Positions 26,899 through 35,992 of a DNA stretch of 64,000 bases are shown in pieces (position 1 is the first letter of the stretch; each line of letters opens with the position of its first letter). The DNA lies in the NCBI GenBank assembly GCA_963664715.2, contig CAXXUY010000017.1, positions 105,924 to 169,923 on the forward strand, in the 5' to 3' direction. The notes beneath the pieces were generated by a model. It saw only the letters and a list, made by a program, of their open reading frames with translations, did no database searches and was not told the origin of the DNA. Source of the DNA: JAPOXR01 sp963664715. Its GTDB lineage: Bacteria > Pseudomonadota > Alphaproteobacteria > Rhodobacterales > Rhodobacteraceae. Made by a program: the position numbers and the translations under genes.

Positions 26899-27192
26899 TC
26901 AACTCTTTCCGGTCTTGCCTGTACTCTTCCGTCGAGCAGCCGGCTTCTTTGCAACAGCTGACTCCAGCGCGTCGATTCTGGCCAGGAGCGACTCGTTTTC
27001 CTCGCGCGCCTTCTGTGCCATGAGCTTTACGGCTTCAAACTCTTCCCTTGAGACCAGGTTCCTGTCGGCCACCCAACGATCGAACCAACTGTTGATCGCG
27101 GTTTCGCACTCGTCCCTTGCACCCTGAGCCACACCCATGGCGTTGGTCATCAACTGCGCTAGGTCGTCGAACAGTTTTCCTTTCTCTTGCAT
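26899..27192 (-). CDS. ubiK: Ubiquinone biosynthesis accessory factor, UbiK/BMFP family
   Basis: A 97-residue protein with a long C-terminal coiled coil (about 48-80, heptads ending in LLARIDALE) and a lysine/arginine-rich tail. The domain NAMGVAQGARDECE...WFDRW is the BMFP signature. UbiK assists the soluble ubiquinone-synthesis complex and binds lipid. It is divergent from lgt, with 106 bases between the two starts, an arrangement common in alphaproteobacteria. Confidence 0.88.
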   Translation of the reverse strand: MQEKGKLFDDLAQLMTNAMGVAQGARDECETAINSWFDRWVADRNLVSREEFEAVKLMAQKAREENESLLARIDALESAVAKKPAARRKSTGKTGKS

Positions 27193-27298
27193 GGCGCGCC
27201 TCGATTCGCTTCGTTGCCTACTATATGGGATCGAAGACCGAATTTTCCAGAACCCGGTCCAGCAACCGAGTCAAGGAGCGACCGTCGGGACAGACCTC

Positions 27299-28198
27299 AT
27301 GAATGCAATCTTTCTACCGCACATCGATCCTGACCTGATCGCGTTCGAGGTCGGAGGCATCAACCTCGCAATTCGGTGGTACGCAGTGGCCTATATTCTG
27401 GGTTTCCTGGTCGCCTGGAGGTGGTTTCTTGCAATGCTGCGCCGGAATGAACTTTGGCCTGGCAGGAAATCGCCGATGGCACCCGAAATGTCAGACAGGT
27501 TGCTGACCTGGATTATCCTGGGAGTCATTGCCGGAGGCAGGCTGGGCTACGCTGCCTTCTACAATCCGGTCTATTTTCTGCAGAATCCGTTCGACATCCT
27601 TGCGGTCTGGCTGGGAGGAATGTCGTTCCACGGCGGGTTGCTTGGCCTGATCATCGCAACCTGGCTGTTTTGCAGGCTGAACAAGATCACGGTCGCGAGC
27701 GTCGCCGACTTGATTTCGATCGTGGCAACGCCAGGCCTCTTCTTGGGACGCATAGCAAACTTCATAAACAACGAGCTTTGGGGCAGGCCTTCCGACATGC
27801 CTTGGGCGGTGGTCGTTCCGTCGGGTGATGGATCAGTCTGTCCCGCGGACTGGACCGGTATCTGCTCACGGCATCCTTCCCAACTCTACGAAGCATTGCT
27901 TGAAGGCGCATTGCTTTGCGCGGTCCTCTCCTGGCTTGCATACAGGCGATACTGGCTGCATCTGCCGGGGCAGCTCGCAGGACTGTTCTTCACAGGCTAC
28001 GGTCTGGCCCGGTTCTGCGTTGAGTTCTTCCGGGAACCGGACGGACATTTCGTGTCAGTGGACAACCCGGTCGGGTTTGCGTTGCAATTCAGTGCGATGA
28101 CCGGATTGACCATGGGCCAGTTACTTTCAGTTCCGATGGTTCTCATAGGCTTGGTTGTTCTTTGGCAATCCCGATGGAAACGTCGATGGGCAGCCTGA
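27299..28198 (+). CDS. lgt: Phosphatidylglycerol--prolipoprotein diacylglyceryl transferase
   Basis: A 299-residue inner-membrane enzyme with about seven hydrophobic segments. It transfers diacylglycerol to the lipobox cysteine of prolipoproteins. The diagnostic signature GRIANFINNELWG is near residues 152-164, with the catalytic-region HGGLLG near 118-123. ATG at 27299 begins the conserved FLPHIDPDLIAFEVGG segment; upstream in-frame codons were rejected because they overlap ubiK's leader. It overlaps the start of the midA-type gene. Confidence 0.96.
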   Translation: MNAIFLPHIDPDLIAFEVGGINLAIRWYAVAYILGFLVAWRWFLAMLRRNELWPGRKSPMAPEMSDRLLTWIILGVIAGGRLGYAAFYNPVYFLQNPFDILAVWLGGMSFHGGLLGLIIATWLFCRLNKITVASVADLISIVATPGLFLGRIANFINNELWGRPSDMPWAVVVPSGDGSVCPADWTGICSRHPSQLYEALLEGALLCAVLSWLAYRRYWLHLPGQLAGLFFTGYGLARFCVEFFREPDGHFVSVDNPVGFALQFSAMTGLTMGQLLSVPMVLIGLVVLWQSRWKRRWAA

Positions 28199-29247
28199 GG
28201 GAGAAATTGCTCCGGCAGATCCGGGAAACAGGGCCGATGGCGCTCTCGGAGTACATGGAGTCCTGCCTGCTTGATCCGGAATACGGCTATTATTGTGGGA
28301 CCTGTCCTGTCGGGGAGAAGGGCTCATTCATCACTGCGCCCGAGATCAGCCAGATGTTTGGCGAGCTGATCGGGATTTGCATCGGGCAGGCCTGGATGCA
28401 GCAGGGACGACCGGAGAAATTCACGCTTGCGGAACTCGGACCCGGCAGAGGGACATTGATGAGAGACCTCCTGCGGGCGACCGGCAAGATTCCGGGCTTC
28501 AACGAGGGGGCTTGCATCCACTTGGTTGAACGAGGGCCGCACCTTCGCAGGCAGCAGGCCCGGGCGCTCCATTGCCATGACCCGGCCTGGTGCAGTGATC
28601 CCGAAGAGTTGCCGGGCATGCCGCTGTTCCTGGTCGCCAACGAGTTCTTTGACGCGCTTCCCATCAGGCAGTTCACGCGCGGCCGGAATTCGTGGATCGA
28701 GACCCTGGTCGACTCTGATGACGGCAGGCTCGTATTCGGCGCGTCCGTTCCCGTGGAGCACGAAGCGCTCGCGGCGCGGGAGGCAGACGTCTTGCCGTCG
28801 GAAATAGTCGAATTGCGAATCGAGGCCTCGAGGATCGTTGGTATCCTGTCTCGAATCATTCGCCGGTTCGGTGGAACAGCCGTTTTCGTAGACTACGGTG
28901 AATTCGATCTCAAAGGCGATACATTTCAGGCTGTCCGGAACCACGCTCATGCCGACCCGCTTTCAAATCCCGGTCAGGCCGACCTTTCATCGCATGTCGA
29001 CTTTGGAGCTATCGCCTCTGCTGCAGAGGATGTAGACGTATCGCCCCTGGTCACGCAACGCGAGTTTCTGGGCCGACTCGGAATCGAACTGAGAGCGCGT
29101 CGACTTGCCAGGGCGGCAGGTACCGATCAGTTGAAGGACCACATTGCGGCGTATCACAGATTGACGAGCCCGGATGAAATGGGAACCCTGTTCAAAGTCA
29201 TGGCCTTGTATCCCCAAGGCGCGCCACCTCCGCCCGGATTCGACTGA
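28174..29247 (+). CDS. SAM-dependent methyltransferase, MidA/NDUFAF7 family
   Basis: A 357-residue protein of the DUF185 family. The SAM motif LAELGPGRGTLMRDLLR is near residues 85-101, and ALSEYMESCLLDPEYGYY near 22-39 is the family N-terminus. The mitochondrial homologue NDUFAF7 methylates an arginine of a complex I subunit, so a role in complex I assembly is a reasonable inference. ATG at 28174 is used; 28186 is also possible. It overlaps lgt and shares one base with the pgeF start, a widespread lgt-midA-pgeF order. Confidence 0.9.
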   Translation: METSMGSLREKLLRQIRETGPMALSEYMESCLLDPEYGYYCGTCPVGEKGSFITAPEISQMFGELIGICIGQAWMQQGRPEKFTLAELGPGRGTLMRDLLRATGKIPGFNEGACIHLVERGPHLRRQQARALHCHDPAWCSDPEELPGMPLFLVANEFFDALPIRQFTRGRNSWIETLVDSDDGRLVFGASVPVEHEALAAREADVLPSEIVELRIEASRIVGILSRIIRRFGGTAVFVDYGEFDLKGDTFQAVRNHAHADPLSNPGQADLSSHVDFGAIASAAEDVDVSPLVTQREFLGRLGIELRARRLARAAGTDQLKDHIAAYHRLTSPDEMGTLFKVMALYPQGAPPPPGFD

Positions 29248-30008
29248 TGGCGCCTGAATCCATTCAATCCGTCGCCCTCGACCGGCTGGCGCACGGATTC
29301 TTCACGAGAATAGGCGGTGTGTCGGAGGGTCAGTTCGCAAGTCTGAATTGCGGTGAACGTTCCTCGGACAAACGGATCAATGTCGTGGAAAACAGGAGGC
29401 GGGTTGCCCGGGTGTTGGAACTGGGGCCTGACCGGCTGGTAACTGCCGTCCAGACGCATTCTACCGAAGTTGAAGCGGTTACATCCGTTCCGGAAGGCGA
29501 AAGGCCCAGGGCCGACGGGTTGGTTACCAATCTGCCCGGTGTCGCCGTCGCGGTCCTGACCGCGGACTGCCAGCCGGTACTTCTTGCCGACCGGGACGCC
29601 GGGGTCGTCGGAGCCGTCCATGCTGGCTGGCCAGGAACGCTGGACGGTATCATTGAGAACGCCGTCAGGCAGATGGAAAGGCTTGGAGCCCTGCGCAACA
29701 GGATTGCCGCGGCGATCGGTCCGGCAATCAGCCAGGAAAACTACGAAGTTGGACCGGAATTCAGGGAACGGTTCAACGTTGCAGATCCAGGATCAGAAGA
29801 ATTCTTTCGGATAGATGATCTCGGAAAACTGAGATTTGACCTGCCGGGCTATGGTGCCAGATTGCTGGAACGATCAGGAGTCGGTTCAATCGATCGGTTG
29901 CATCGATGCACCTATGGCGACGAAGAGCGGTTTTTCTCCTATCGGCGAAGCTGCCACCGGAACGAGAAGGCATGGGGTCTGCTCATTTCAGCCATCTCAA
30001 ATGGCTGA
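29247..30008 (+). CDS. pgeF: Peptidoglycan editing factor PgeF / multicopper polyphenol oxidase domain
   Basis: A 253-residue protein of the YfiH family. The metal-ligand motifs are present: QTHSTEV near residue 72, LTADCQPVLL near 108-117 and GAVHAGWPGTLDG near 127-139. The E. coli homologue removes L-Ser-containing muropeptide errors; others act on purine nucleosides. The start shares a base with the midA-type stop (TGATGG). The SYRRS-like motif FFSYRRSCHR near the C-terminus confirms a full-length gene. Confidence 0.93.
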   Translation: MAPESIQSVALDRLAHGFFTRIGGVSEGQFASLNCGERSSDKRINVVENRRRVARVLELGPDRLVTAVQTHSTEVEAVTSVPEGERPRADGLVTNLPGVAVAVLTADCQPVLLADRDAGVVGAVHAGWPGTLDGIIENAVRQMERLGALRNRIAAAIGPAISQENYEVGPEFRERFNVADPGSEEFFRIDDLGKLRFDLPGYGARLLERSGVGSIDRLHRCTYGDEERFFSYRRSCHRNEKAWGLLISAISNG

Positions 30009-30247
30009 CTCCCATGACCGGATCCATGCAATGGGTCAGGGAGAAGCGTATGAAATCGAGAGTAACGGCCTTGATCGCACCAGCAGAGAGCAGGATGACC
30101 CATGCAGGCTGGATTGGAATTGACAATGCACCAGGGATAGCGGAGAGAGCGCCCTCCCCGCCTGTAGCGGCCGTTCAAACGTCGTGGCCGGGCCCCACAG
30201 AAACCAATTCAGCTTTCAGAATTCTCACACTAGCGAGGTATGCATTG

Positions 30248-31345
30248 ATGTCGTTACGCAGTTCCATAAGCGGTTGTTCCGCCGCAGCAGTTGTTGCACT
30301 CTCTACTTCGGTCGCCGCGGCAGGTATGCTTGACCTGTCAGGTGAGACAGTCGAATGGGTTATCCCGTTCTCGGAAACGGGAGGTTCGGCGAAATGGGCG
30401 AACTTCTATGCCCCACTCCTGAGCGAGGCACTTCCGGGAAATCCGACGGTCGTCGTGAAATTCATGCCCGGAGCCGGGTCGACCAAAGGGGCAAACTGGT
30501 TTGCCGAGCAGGACTATTCCGACAGTAACGGCGCGCTGATATTCGGTTCATCCGGATCGACCCAGTTTCCATACCTGCTCGGAGATCCGCGGGTCCGCTA
30601 CGAGTACAGGGATTGGCATGTCGTTCTGGCATCTGGAACCGGCGGCGTTGCCTATCTGCCTCCCGACCTTGCCGGCATGATGAGTGGGCTGGACGCCAGT
30701 GCACTGCGCGGCACCGATTTTATCTATGGAAGCCAGGGCGCTACCAGGCTGGACCTGGTACCTCTGCTTGCGTGGGAAATGCTCGGGCTGAATGTTGAAC
30801 CGGTATTTGGCATAAAGGGACGCGGTGACGGTCGGCTGATGTTCGAGCGCGGCGAGGCGAATATCGACTACCAGACCTCGTCTGCCTATTTGAGCGGTGT
30901 CGTGCCCCTTGTGGAGTCCGGCACTGCTGTTCCCATGATGAGCTGGGGAGCCCTGGACGCAGGTGGCAACATCGTCCGCGATCCGACCTTTCCCGACATG
31001 CCGACCTTCAAGGAGGTCTGCGAGGCAACTGATGGCTGCGAAACGAGCGGCGAGAAATGGGATGCCTGGAAGGCATTCTTCATCGCCGGATTTCCGGCAC
31101 AGAAGATGGTTTTCCTGCCGAATGGAGCCAGCGAGGACGCAATCGCGACATACACGGAGGCATTCGATGCCGTGAAGGCGCGACCGGATTTCGCCGAAAT
31201 CTCGGCAAAACGGCTAGGAAAGTACCCGCAGATTACCGGCGAGGGCGCCGCGGCTGCCCTGAATAGCGCAACGGGTGTTCCGGATGGAGCAAAGGCCTTC
31301 GTTGTCAACTGGCTCCAGGAACGCTACGGCGTTTCACTGAACTAA
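30248..31345 (+). CDS. Tripartite tricarboxylate transporter substrate-binding protein, long variant
   Basis: A 365-residue periplasmic binding protein with a signal peptide (hydrophobic to about residue 26, ending VAAAG). TVEWVIPFSETGGSAKWANF replaces the usual Bug opening IxxIVPFxxGGxxD, and KFMPGAGSTKGANW replaces the NRPGAGG loop. It is therefore a divergent, longer member of the TctC family (commonly about 320 residues). ATG at 30248 gives the signal directly; the frame is open further upstream into pgeF, which was rejected. The fused TctA-TctB permease gene follows, so it is the capture subunit of that importer. Confidence 0.85.
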   Translation: MSLRSSISGCSAAAVVALSTSVAAAGMLDLSGETVEWVIPFSETGGSAKWANFYAPLLSEALPGNPTVVVKFMPGAGSTKGANWFAEQDYSDSNGALIFGSSGSTQFPYLLGDPRVRYEYRDWHVVLASGTGGVAYLPPDLAGMMSGLDASALRGTDFIYGSQGATRLDLVPLLAWEMLGLNVEPVFGIKGRGDGRLMFERGEANIDYQTSSAYLSGVVPLVESGTAVPMMSWGALDAGGNIVRDPTFPDMPTFKEVCEATDGCETSGEKWDAWKAFFIAGFPAQKMVFLPNGASEDAIATYTEAFDAVKARPDFAEISAKRLGKYPQITGEGAAAALNSATGVPDGAKAFVVNWLQERYGVSLN

Positions 31346-31352
31346 GCGCCCG

Positions 31353-31386
31353 ACCCCCGCCCGGCCGGCACTGGCCTCGCGGGGGT
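31353..31386 (+). terminator. Intra-operon stem-loop after the second tctC
   Basis: An 8-bp stem, ACCCCCGC and GCGGGGGT, encloses an 18-base loop that can itself pair GGCC with GGCC. It begins eight bases after the binding-protein stop and lies 33 bases before the permease start. A long T-run is absent. The likely role matches that of the other stem-loops after binding-protein genes in this window. Confidence 0.6.
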
Positions 31387-31419
31387 TACCCGCCGGACAA
31401 CCGGAAGGCTTCCCGAAAC

Positions 31420-33447
31420 ATGGACATCTTGGTCCTTGCCCTCCCGGCCCTGACGGATGCTATGTCATTGACGTTCCAGGCGAACGTCCTGCTGCATCTC
31501 GTCCTCGGCGTCGCAATGGGGCTCTGCGTTGGCGTCTTCCCCGGGCTTGGCGGAATTGCCGGGTTGTCACTGCTCCTGCCGTTCATGTTCGGCATGGAAC
31601 CCATGTCCGGGCTGGCGTTGATGATCGGGCTTGTTGCCGTCATCCCGACCTCGGACACGTTCGCCTCCGTCTTGATGGGAATACCCGGTTCCTCCGCATC
31701 CCAGGCAACCGTGCTTGACGGCTTTCCATTGGCAAAGCGCGGCGAAGCAGCGCGCGCCCTATCCGCTGCATTCGCATCTTCACTTTTCGGAGGGCTCGTC
31801 GGCGCAGCCTTCCTGACACTCTTCATCCTGGTCGCCCGACCGATCGTGTTGCAGTTCAGGACACCTGAATTGCTCCTCATCACCGCATTTGGCCTGTCAA
31901 TGGTCGGCATTCTCGCCGGACGGGTTGCGTTCAGGGGAATCGTGGCTGCCGGCCTTGGACTGCTTGCAGGCACAGTCGGTGAAGGAGACAGTGCGGGCGC
32001 CCTTCGCATGGCCACGTACGATTTGCCCTACCTTACCGATGGCTTCAAACTCGTCATCGTCGGCCTGGGGATTTTTGCGATACCAGAAATCGTTGCACTG
32101 CTTCGGCAAGACCGGGCGATTTCAGAGCAGCCGGTTCTCGGCGGAAGCTGGCTGACAGGGGCACGCGACTGGCTCTCCAACATCTGGCTGAGCGTCAGGT
32201 GCTCCATCATCGGCGTGATGGTCGGTGTGATTCCGGGGCTCGGCGGTTCCGTGGTGGACTGGATCGCTTACGGACACACGATACAGACCACGAAAGACAA
32301 GTCGACATTCGGCAGCGGGAACATTCGGGGTGTTATCGGCCCGGAAAGCTCCAACAATGCCAAGGAGGGAGGAGGCCTGGTCCCGACACTGCTGTTCGGC
32401 ATTCCCGGTTCCGGATCAATGGCGATCTTCATCGGCGCAGTTGCGCTTCTCGGCTCCGGCCAGATCGAGGTCGGACCATCCATGATCAAGAACAACCTGG
32501 ATATCACCTATGCGATCGTCTGGTTGCTCGCCTTTGCAAATGTTGTCGGCACGTTGATCTGCATATTCGCTTCCGGCGGCATTGCGCACATCACCTCTGT
32601 CCCCTTCAGGCTACTTGCTCCATTCCTGTTCATGATTGTCGCCTTCGCCGCCTTCCAGTCGGGCCAGAGCCTTATGGATCTCGTCGCGCTCCTTGGTTTC
32701 GGCGTTGTGGGAATCCTGCTGCGGAGATTCGATTGGTCCCGCCCGGCCTTCCTCATAGGGTTCGTTCTCTCCGACCCGGCCGAGACATACGCAAACCAAG
32801 CCGTCCAGATTGCAAGTTTCAGATTCCGCAAGGGTTTCGAAGCTGGAATCGATTACCTGGTCACGCCCATTACGATCGTGCTGATCGTGATCACCGTGGT
32901 CTCGATAGTCGTCGGATTGAAGCAGTCGAAGAACATCCGTTCGGAAGGCGATGTCCCTGCAGGCAGCAAACCGGCGCCAATGGTGTTCATGTTGGCAGTG
33001 CTGGCCTATCTCGCGATCGCGCTGGCGAACGCTTCCATGATCCCCGACCATGCGTCGGCAGACCGGGTCTTCCCGCAATTCGTGGCGGCGGTATCTATCA
33101 TCGGTACACTTGTCATGTTCGTGCAAATGATACTCAAATCCGAATTCCATCCGCTCTTTGCCGACCGGGAACTCGATGATCGCACTCACTGCACACACGG
33201 ACTCTGGAATACGGTGGCGTGGTTCGCCGGATTGCTGGCACTGACTGCCCTCGCCGGTTTCATCATTGCTCTCGCCATTTTCATGCTTGTCTATTTCCGC
33301 GTTCGGGCCGGGAGAAGCTGGCCGGGTTCCTGCCTGTTCACGGGTGCTGGAATCGCGTTTATCTGCACGCTGGCCGGGATACTGAACCGTAACTTTCCTC
33401 CTGGTCTGCTGCAGGAGTTTGCCAGACTTCCGTGGCCATTTACATGA
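31420..33447 (+). CDS. Tripartite tricarboxylate transporter permease with TctA and TctB fused
   Basis: A 675-residue inner-membrane protein. Residues 1-505 are a TctA permease with both glycine/proline repeats (GVFPGLGG near 42 and GVIPGLGG near 272) and a SSNNAKEGGGLVPTLLFGIPG segment near 310-330. From about 525 to 660 there are four further hydrophobic segments, separated by a hydrophilic linker, that look like a TctB subunit. A normal TctA has about 500 residues and no separate tctB is nearby, supporting fusion. It overlaps the next gene by four bases, tying the isomerase to the importer. Confidence 0.85.
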   Translation: MDILVLALPALTDAMSLTFQANVLLHLVLGVAMGLCVGVFPGLGGIAGLSLLLPFMFGMEPMSGLALMIGLVAVIPTSDTFASVLMGIPGSSASQATVLDGFPLAKRGEAARALSAAFASSLFGGLVGAAFLTLFILVARPIVLQFRTPELLLITAFGLSMVGILAGRVAFRGIVAAGLGLLAGTVGEGDSAGALRMATYDLPYLTDGFKLVIVGLGIFAIPEIVALLRQDRAISEQPVLGGSWLTGARDWLSNIWLSVRCSIIGVMVGVIPGLGGSVVDWIAYGHTIQTTKDKSTFGSGNIRGVIGPESSNNAKEGGGLVPTLLFGIPGSGSMAIFIGAVALLGSGQIEVGPSMIKNNLDITYAIVWLLAFANVVGTLICIFASGGIAHITSVPFRLLAPFLFMIVAFAAFQSGQSLMDLVALLGFGVVGILLRRFDWSRPAFLIGFVLSDPAETYANQAVQIASFRFRKGFEAGIDYLVTPITIVLIVITVVSIVVGLKQSKNIRSEGDVPAGSKPAPMVFMLAVLAYLAIALANASMIPDHASADRVFPQFVAAVSIIGTLVMFVQMILKSEFHPLFADRELDDRTHCTHGLWNTVAWFAGLLALTALAGFIIALAIFMLVYFRVRAGRSWPGSCLFTGAGIAFICTLAGILNRNFPPGLLQEFARLPWPFT

Positions 33448-34538
33448 GTCAGACTGCTGTTCCATACCTGTTCTTTCGCGGGGGCACGTCCCGCGGGCCC
33501 TACATCTTGAGAACAGACCTTCCGGAGGACCGGGGCAAGCTTGCGGAAGTCCTTTCGGCAATTGTCGGCTCCGGCCACCCGCTCAACATCGATGGCATCG
33601 GCGGCGGTGTCGCAGTCACGACAAAGGTCGCCATGCTGTCGAGATCGGATGATGGCTGGGCGGATATTGACTATTTCTTCGCCCAGGTCAGCGTGGAGGA
33701 TTGCAGGGTGGATTTCGGGCCAACCTGCGGCAACATTCTCGTCGGTGTCGGCCCTGCCTCAATCGAGATGGGACTTGTCAAACCGCAGGACCAAACGACC
33801 GAAGTCAGGATCAGGGCGGTCAATACCGGAGCCCGGGTATTGTCGGTCATACGTACTCCGGACGGCGTCGTCAGTTACGATGGAAAAGCCTCGATCGACG
33901 GAGTCCCCGGGACATCGTCACCGGTTCAACTGAAGTTCATGGATACTGCCGGGGGGATAACGGGCGCAATGTTCCCTACGGGTGCTCGCATCGACACCAT
34001 TGATGGCGTCAAAGTCAGCTGCCTGGACGTCGCGATGCCCATGGTCATCGCACAGGCCCGGGATTTGGGAGTGGCCTGTTGCGAACCGGCCGAGGAACTG
34101 ACGGCCAACAAGGTGCTCATGAAAAGGCTTGAAGCCATTCGCATCAGAGCCGGTGAACGCATGGGAATGGGAGATGTCAGCACTTCGGTCATCCCCAAAT
34201 TCGGTCTGGTAGCACCGCCGCGTAACGGCGGTACCATCGCCACGCGCTACTTCATGCCATGGGATTGTCATCCCTCCCTTGCCGTCACGGGCGCCCAATG
34301 CCTTGCGGCATGTGTCCTGGCGGGCGGTACCGTCTGTGACGGGCTGACGGGCCAGGGCAAGCATGCATCACCTGCGTCAATCGCCCTCGAACATCCGATG
34401 GGCAGGGTTGATGTAACGGTAGAATTCATTCGATCCAGCAGTGAATTCAGGGTGCTGTCCACCGGACTTGTCAGAACCGCCAGAAAGCTGGCCGAAGGAA
34501 GGGTCTTCGTGCCGCGCAGCGTCTGGCGTGGCGTCTGA
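33444..34538 (+). CDS. PrpF-type isomerase, 4-oxalomesaconate tautomerase-like
   Basis: A 364-residue cytoplasmic protein of the PrpF/GalD branch of the diaminopimelate-epimerase fold. The PYLFFRGGTSRGPYI opening, DFGPTCGNILVGVGP around residues 92-106 with the family cysteine, and the MGMGDVSTSVIPK segment are typical. PrpF isomerises methylaconitate; GalD tautomerises 4-oxalomesaconate in gallate breakdown. ATG at 33444 overlaps the permease stop (ATGA). Close linkage to a tricarboxylate-type importer fits an unsaturated di- or tricarboxylic acid as substrate, but I cannot choose between the known reactions. Confidence 0.86.
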   Translation: MSQTAVPYLFFRGGTSRGPYILRTDLPEDRGKLAEVLSAIVGSGHPLNIDGIGGGVAVTTKVAMLSRSDDGWADIDYFFAQVSVEDCRVDFGPTCGNILVGVGPASIEMGLVKPQDQTTEVRIRAVNTGARVLSVIRTPDGVVSYDGKASIDGVPGTSSPVQLKFMDTAGGITGAMFPTGARIDTIDGVKVSCLDVAMPMVIAQARDLGVACCEPAEELTANKVLMKRLEAIRIRAGERMGMGDVSTSVIPKFGLVAPPRNGGTIATRYFMPWDCHPSLAVTGAQCLAACVLAGGTVCDGLTGQGKHASPASIALEHPMGRVDVTVEFIRSSSEFRVLSTGLVRTARKLAEGRVFVPRSVWRGV

Positions 34539-34770
34539 CACCGCGCGTCATGTCAATCAGGTTGACCCGGCCTGGACCCGGACCGGTCTCGACAATGTCC
34601 CCGTGCGCCGCTGTCGACCGGAAACAACTCTTCACGGGGCACGCCCCACGGTTCGAGCAAGGTACAACTGCATGCTCGACTGCCGGGCAGCGCTGCGCCG
34701 AACCTGACATTCTCACCGCCATACCATTCCCGGCCGAGGCAGACTCCGTACAAAACGACAGGTGGACGAA

Positions 34771-35739
34771 ATGAGGGTGCAAATTCTGGATGACTGGTTT
34801 GACACCCTTCGCGGGCTGCCAAGCTTCAAGAAGATGCACCGGCATGATGTAACCATCTGGAACGATCATGAACCTGATCCGGTCCGGCTATCCGAACGGC
34901 TTGTCGATGCCGAGGCTTTGGTCCTGTTTCGTGAGAGAACGAAGGTCGGACCTGAGCTTCTGGACCGGCTTCCCGGCCTGAAACTGATTTCCCTGCGCAG
35001 CGTGTTCCCGCACGTTGATGTCGACGCCTGCACACGAAACGGTATCCTGCTGTGCTCCAACCTTCACGCCGACACCCCGTCCCACGCTGCGGCCGAACAC
35101 ACACTCGCTCTCATTCTGGCAAGCTATCGGCAAATCCCGGAACAGGTAGAGTCTATAAGGTCGGGAAACTGGCAATTCGGTGTCGGACGCACTCTCAGGG
35201 GACGTACGCTCGCCCTTTACGGATACGGCAGAATTGCGCGTGTTGTGGCAGGATATGCAAGAGCGCTGGGGATGCGAATATCGTGGTGGGGGTCCGAGGA
35301 CGGCCGGCGCCGGGCACGGGAAGACGGTGAACCCGTTGCACGTGATCGCGCCGGTTTTTTCTCATCTGCAGACATTGTCAGCCTGCACGTCCGGCTCAAT
35401 CCTGCAACAAGGTGGACGATAACCGGAAGGGACCTGGCAGCAATGAAACCAAGGTCTCTGCTCGTCAATACGTCAAGATCGGCCATCATTGAACCGGGGG
35501 CACTGGAGGCGGAGATCCAAAATGGCCGGATCTTTGCCGCCATAGACGTCTTTGACAGCGAACCCTTGCGCGACGTGAACAGCATCTTTCTCACGAGTCC
35601 GAACGTTCTTCCCACTCCCCACATCGGTTACGTCACCGAAGACGAACTGGATCTGCAGTTTTCGGACATCTACGACCAGATTAATGCATTTGTGTCGGGT
35701 AGACCCTTGAATGCGGTTAACACGGGGTTGCTGGCTTGA
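34771..35739 (+). CDS. D-2-hydroxyacid dehydrogenase family protein
   Basis: A 322-residue NAD(P)-dependent dehydrogenase. The nucleotide-binding loop YGYGRIARVVAGYA is near 152-165. Catalytic Arg (NTSRSAIIEPG), Glu (FDSEPL) and His (PTPHIGY) are present. It resembles the PGDH-like branch often found in carboxylate-catabolism clusters. ATG at 34771 has AGGTGG close upstream and was preferred to GTG at 34762. A 232-base gap separates it from the isomerase gene, so co-transcription with the importer is possible but not shown. Confidence 0.88.
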   Translation: MRVQILDDWFDTLRGLPSFKKMHRHDVTIWNDHEPDPVRLSERLVDAEALVLFRERTKVGPELLDRLPGLKLISLRSVFPHVDVDACTRNGILLCSNLHADTPSHAAAEHTLALILASYRQIPEQVESIRSGNWQFGVGRTLRGRTLALYGYGRIARVVAGYARALGMRISWWGSEDGRRRAREDGEPVARDRAGFFSSADIVSLHVRLNPATRWTITGRDLAAMKPRSLLVNTSRSAIIEPGALEAEIQNGRIFAAIDVFDSEPLRDVNSIFLTSPNVLPTPHIGYVTEDELDLQFSDIYDQINAFVSGRPLNAVNTGLLA

Positions 35740-35888
35740 CAGGACTTCCCCGAGTCGCACGGCAGTAGGGACGTGGCGACCCTGGACGTGGATGTCCTTG
35801 AAGAGAGAAGGTCGTACAGACAACCGCCAACAACCGGCGAGGGCCGCGCAACTGTTGATATCGACGCCGTGCGGAATTGGCATTCAAA

Positions 35889-35918
35889 TTGCGAAACCGC
35901 TTCAGTTGTGCCTATCAT
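35889..35918 (+). promoter_or_regulatory. Candidate promoter of the BCCT transporter gene
   Basis: TTGCGA and TATCAT (five of six to the -10 consensus) are separated by 18 bases. Transcription would start near 35925, leaving a leader of about 68 bases with the GGAGGG ribosome site at 35981. Predicted by eye only. Confidence 0.4.
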
Positions 35919-35992
35919 GAGTCACTATGTTTGCCGGTGATGACCTACATCCACTGGCAGGTCTGTGTTGTTTGAAACAGGGAGGGCATGCC

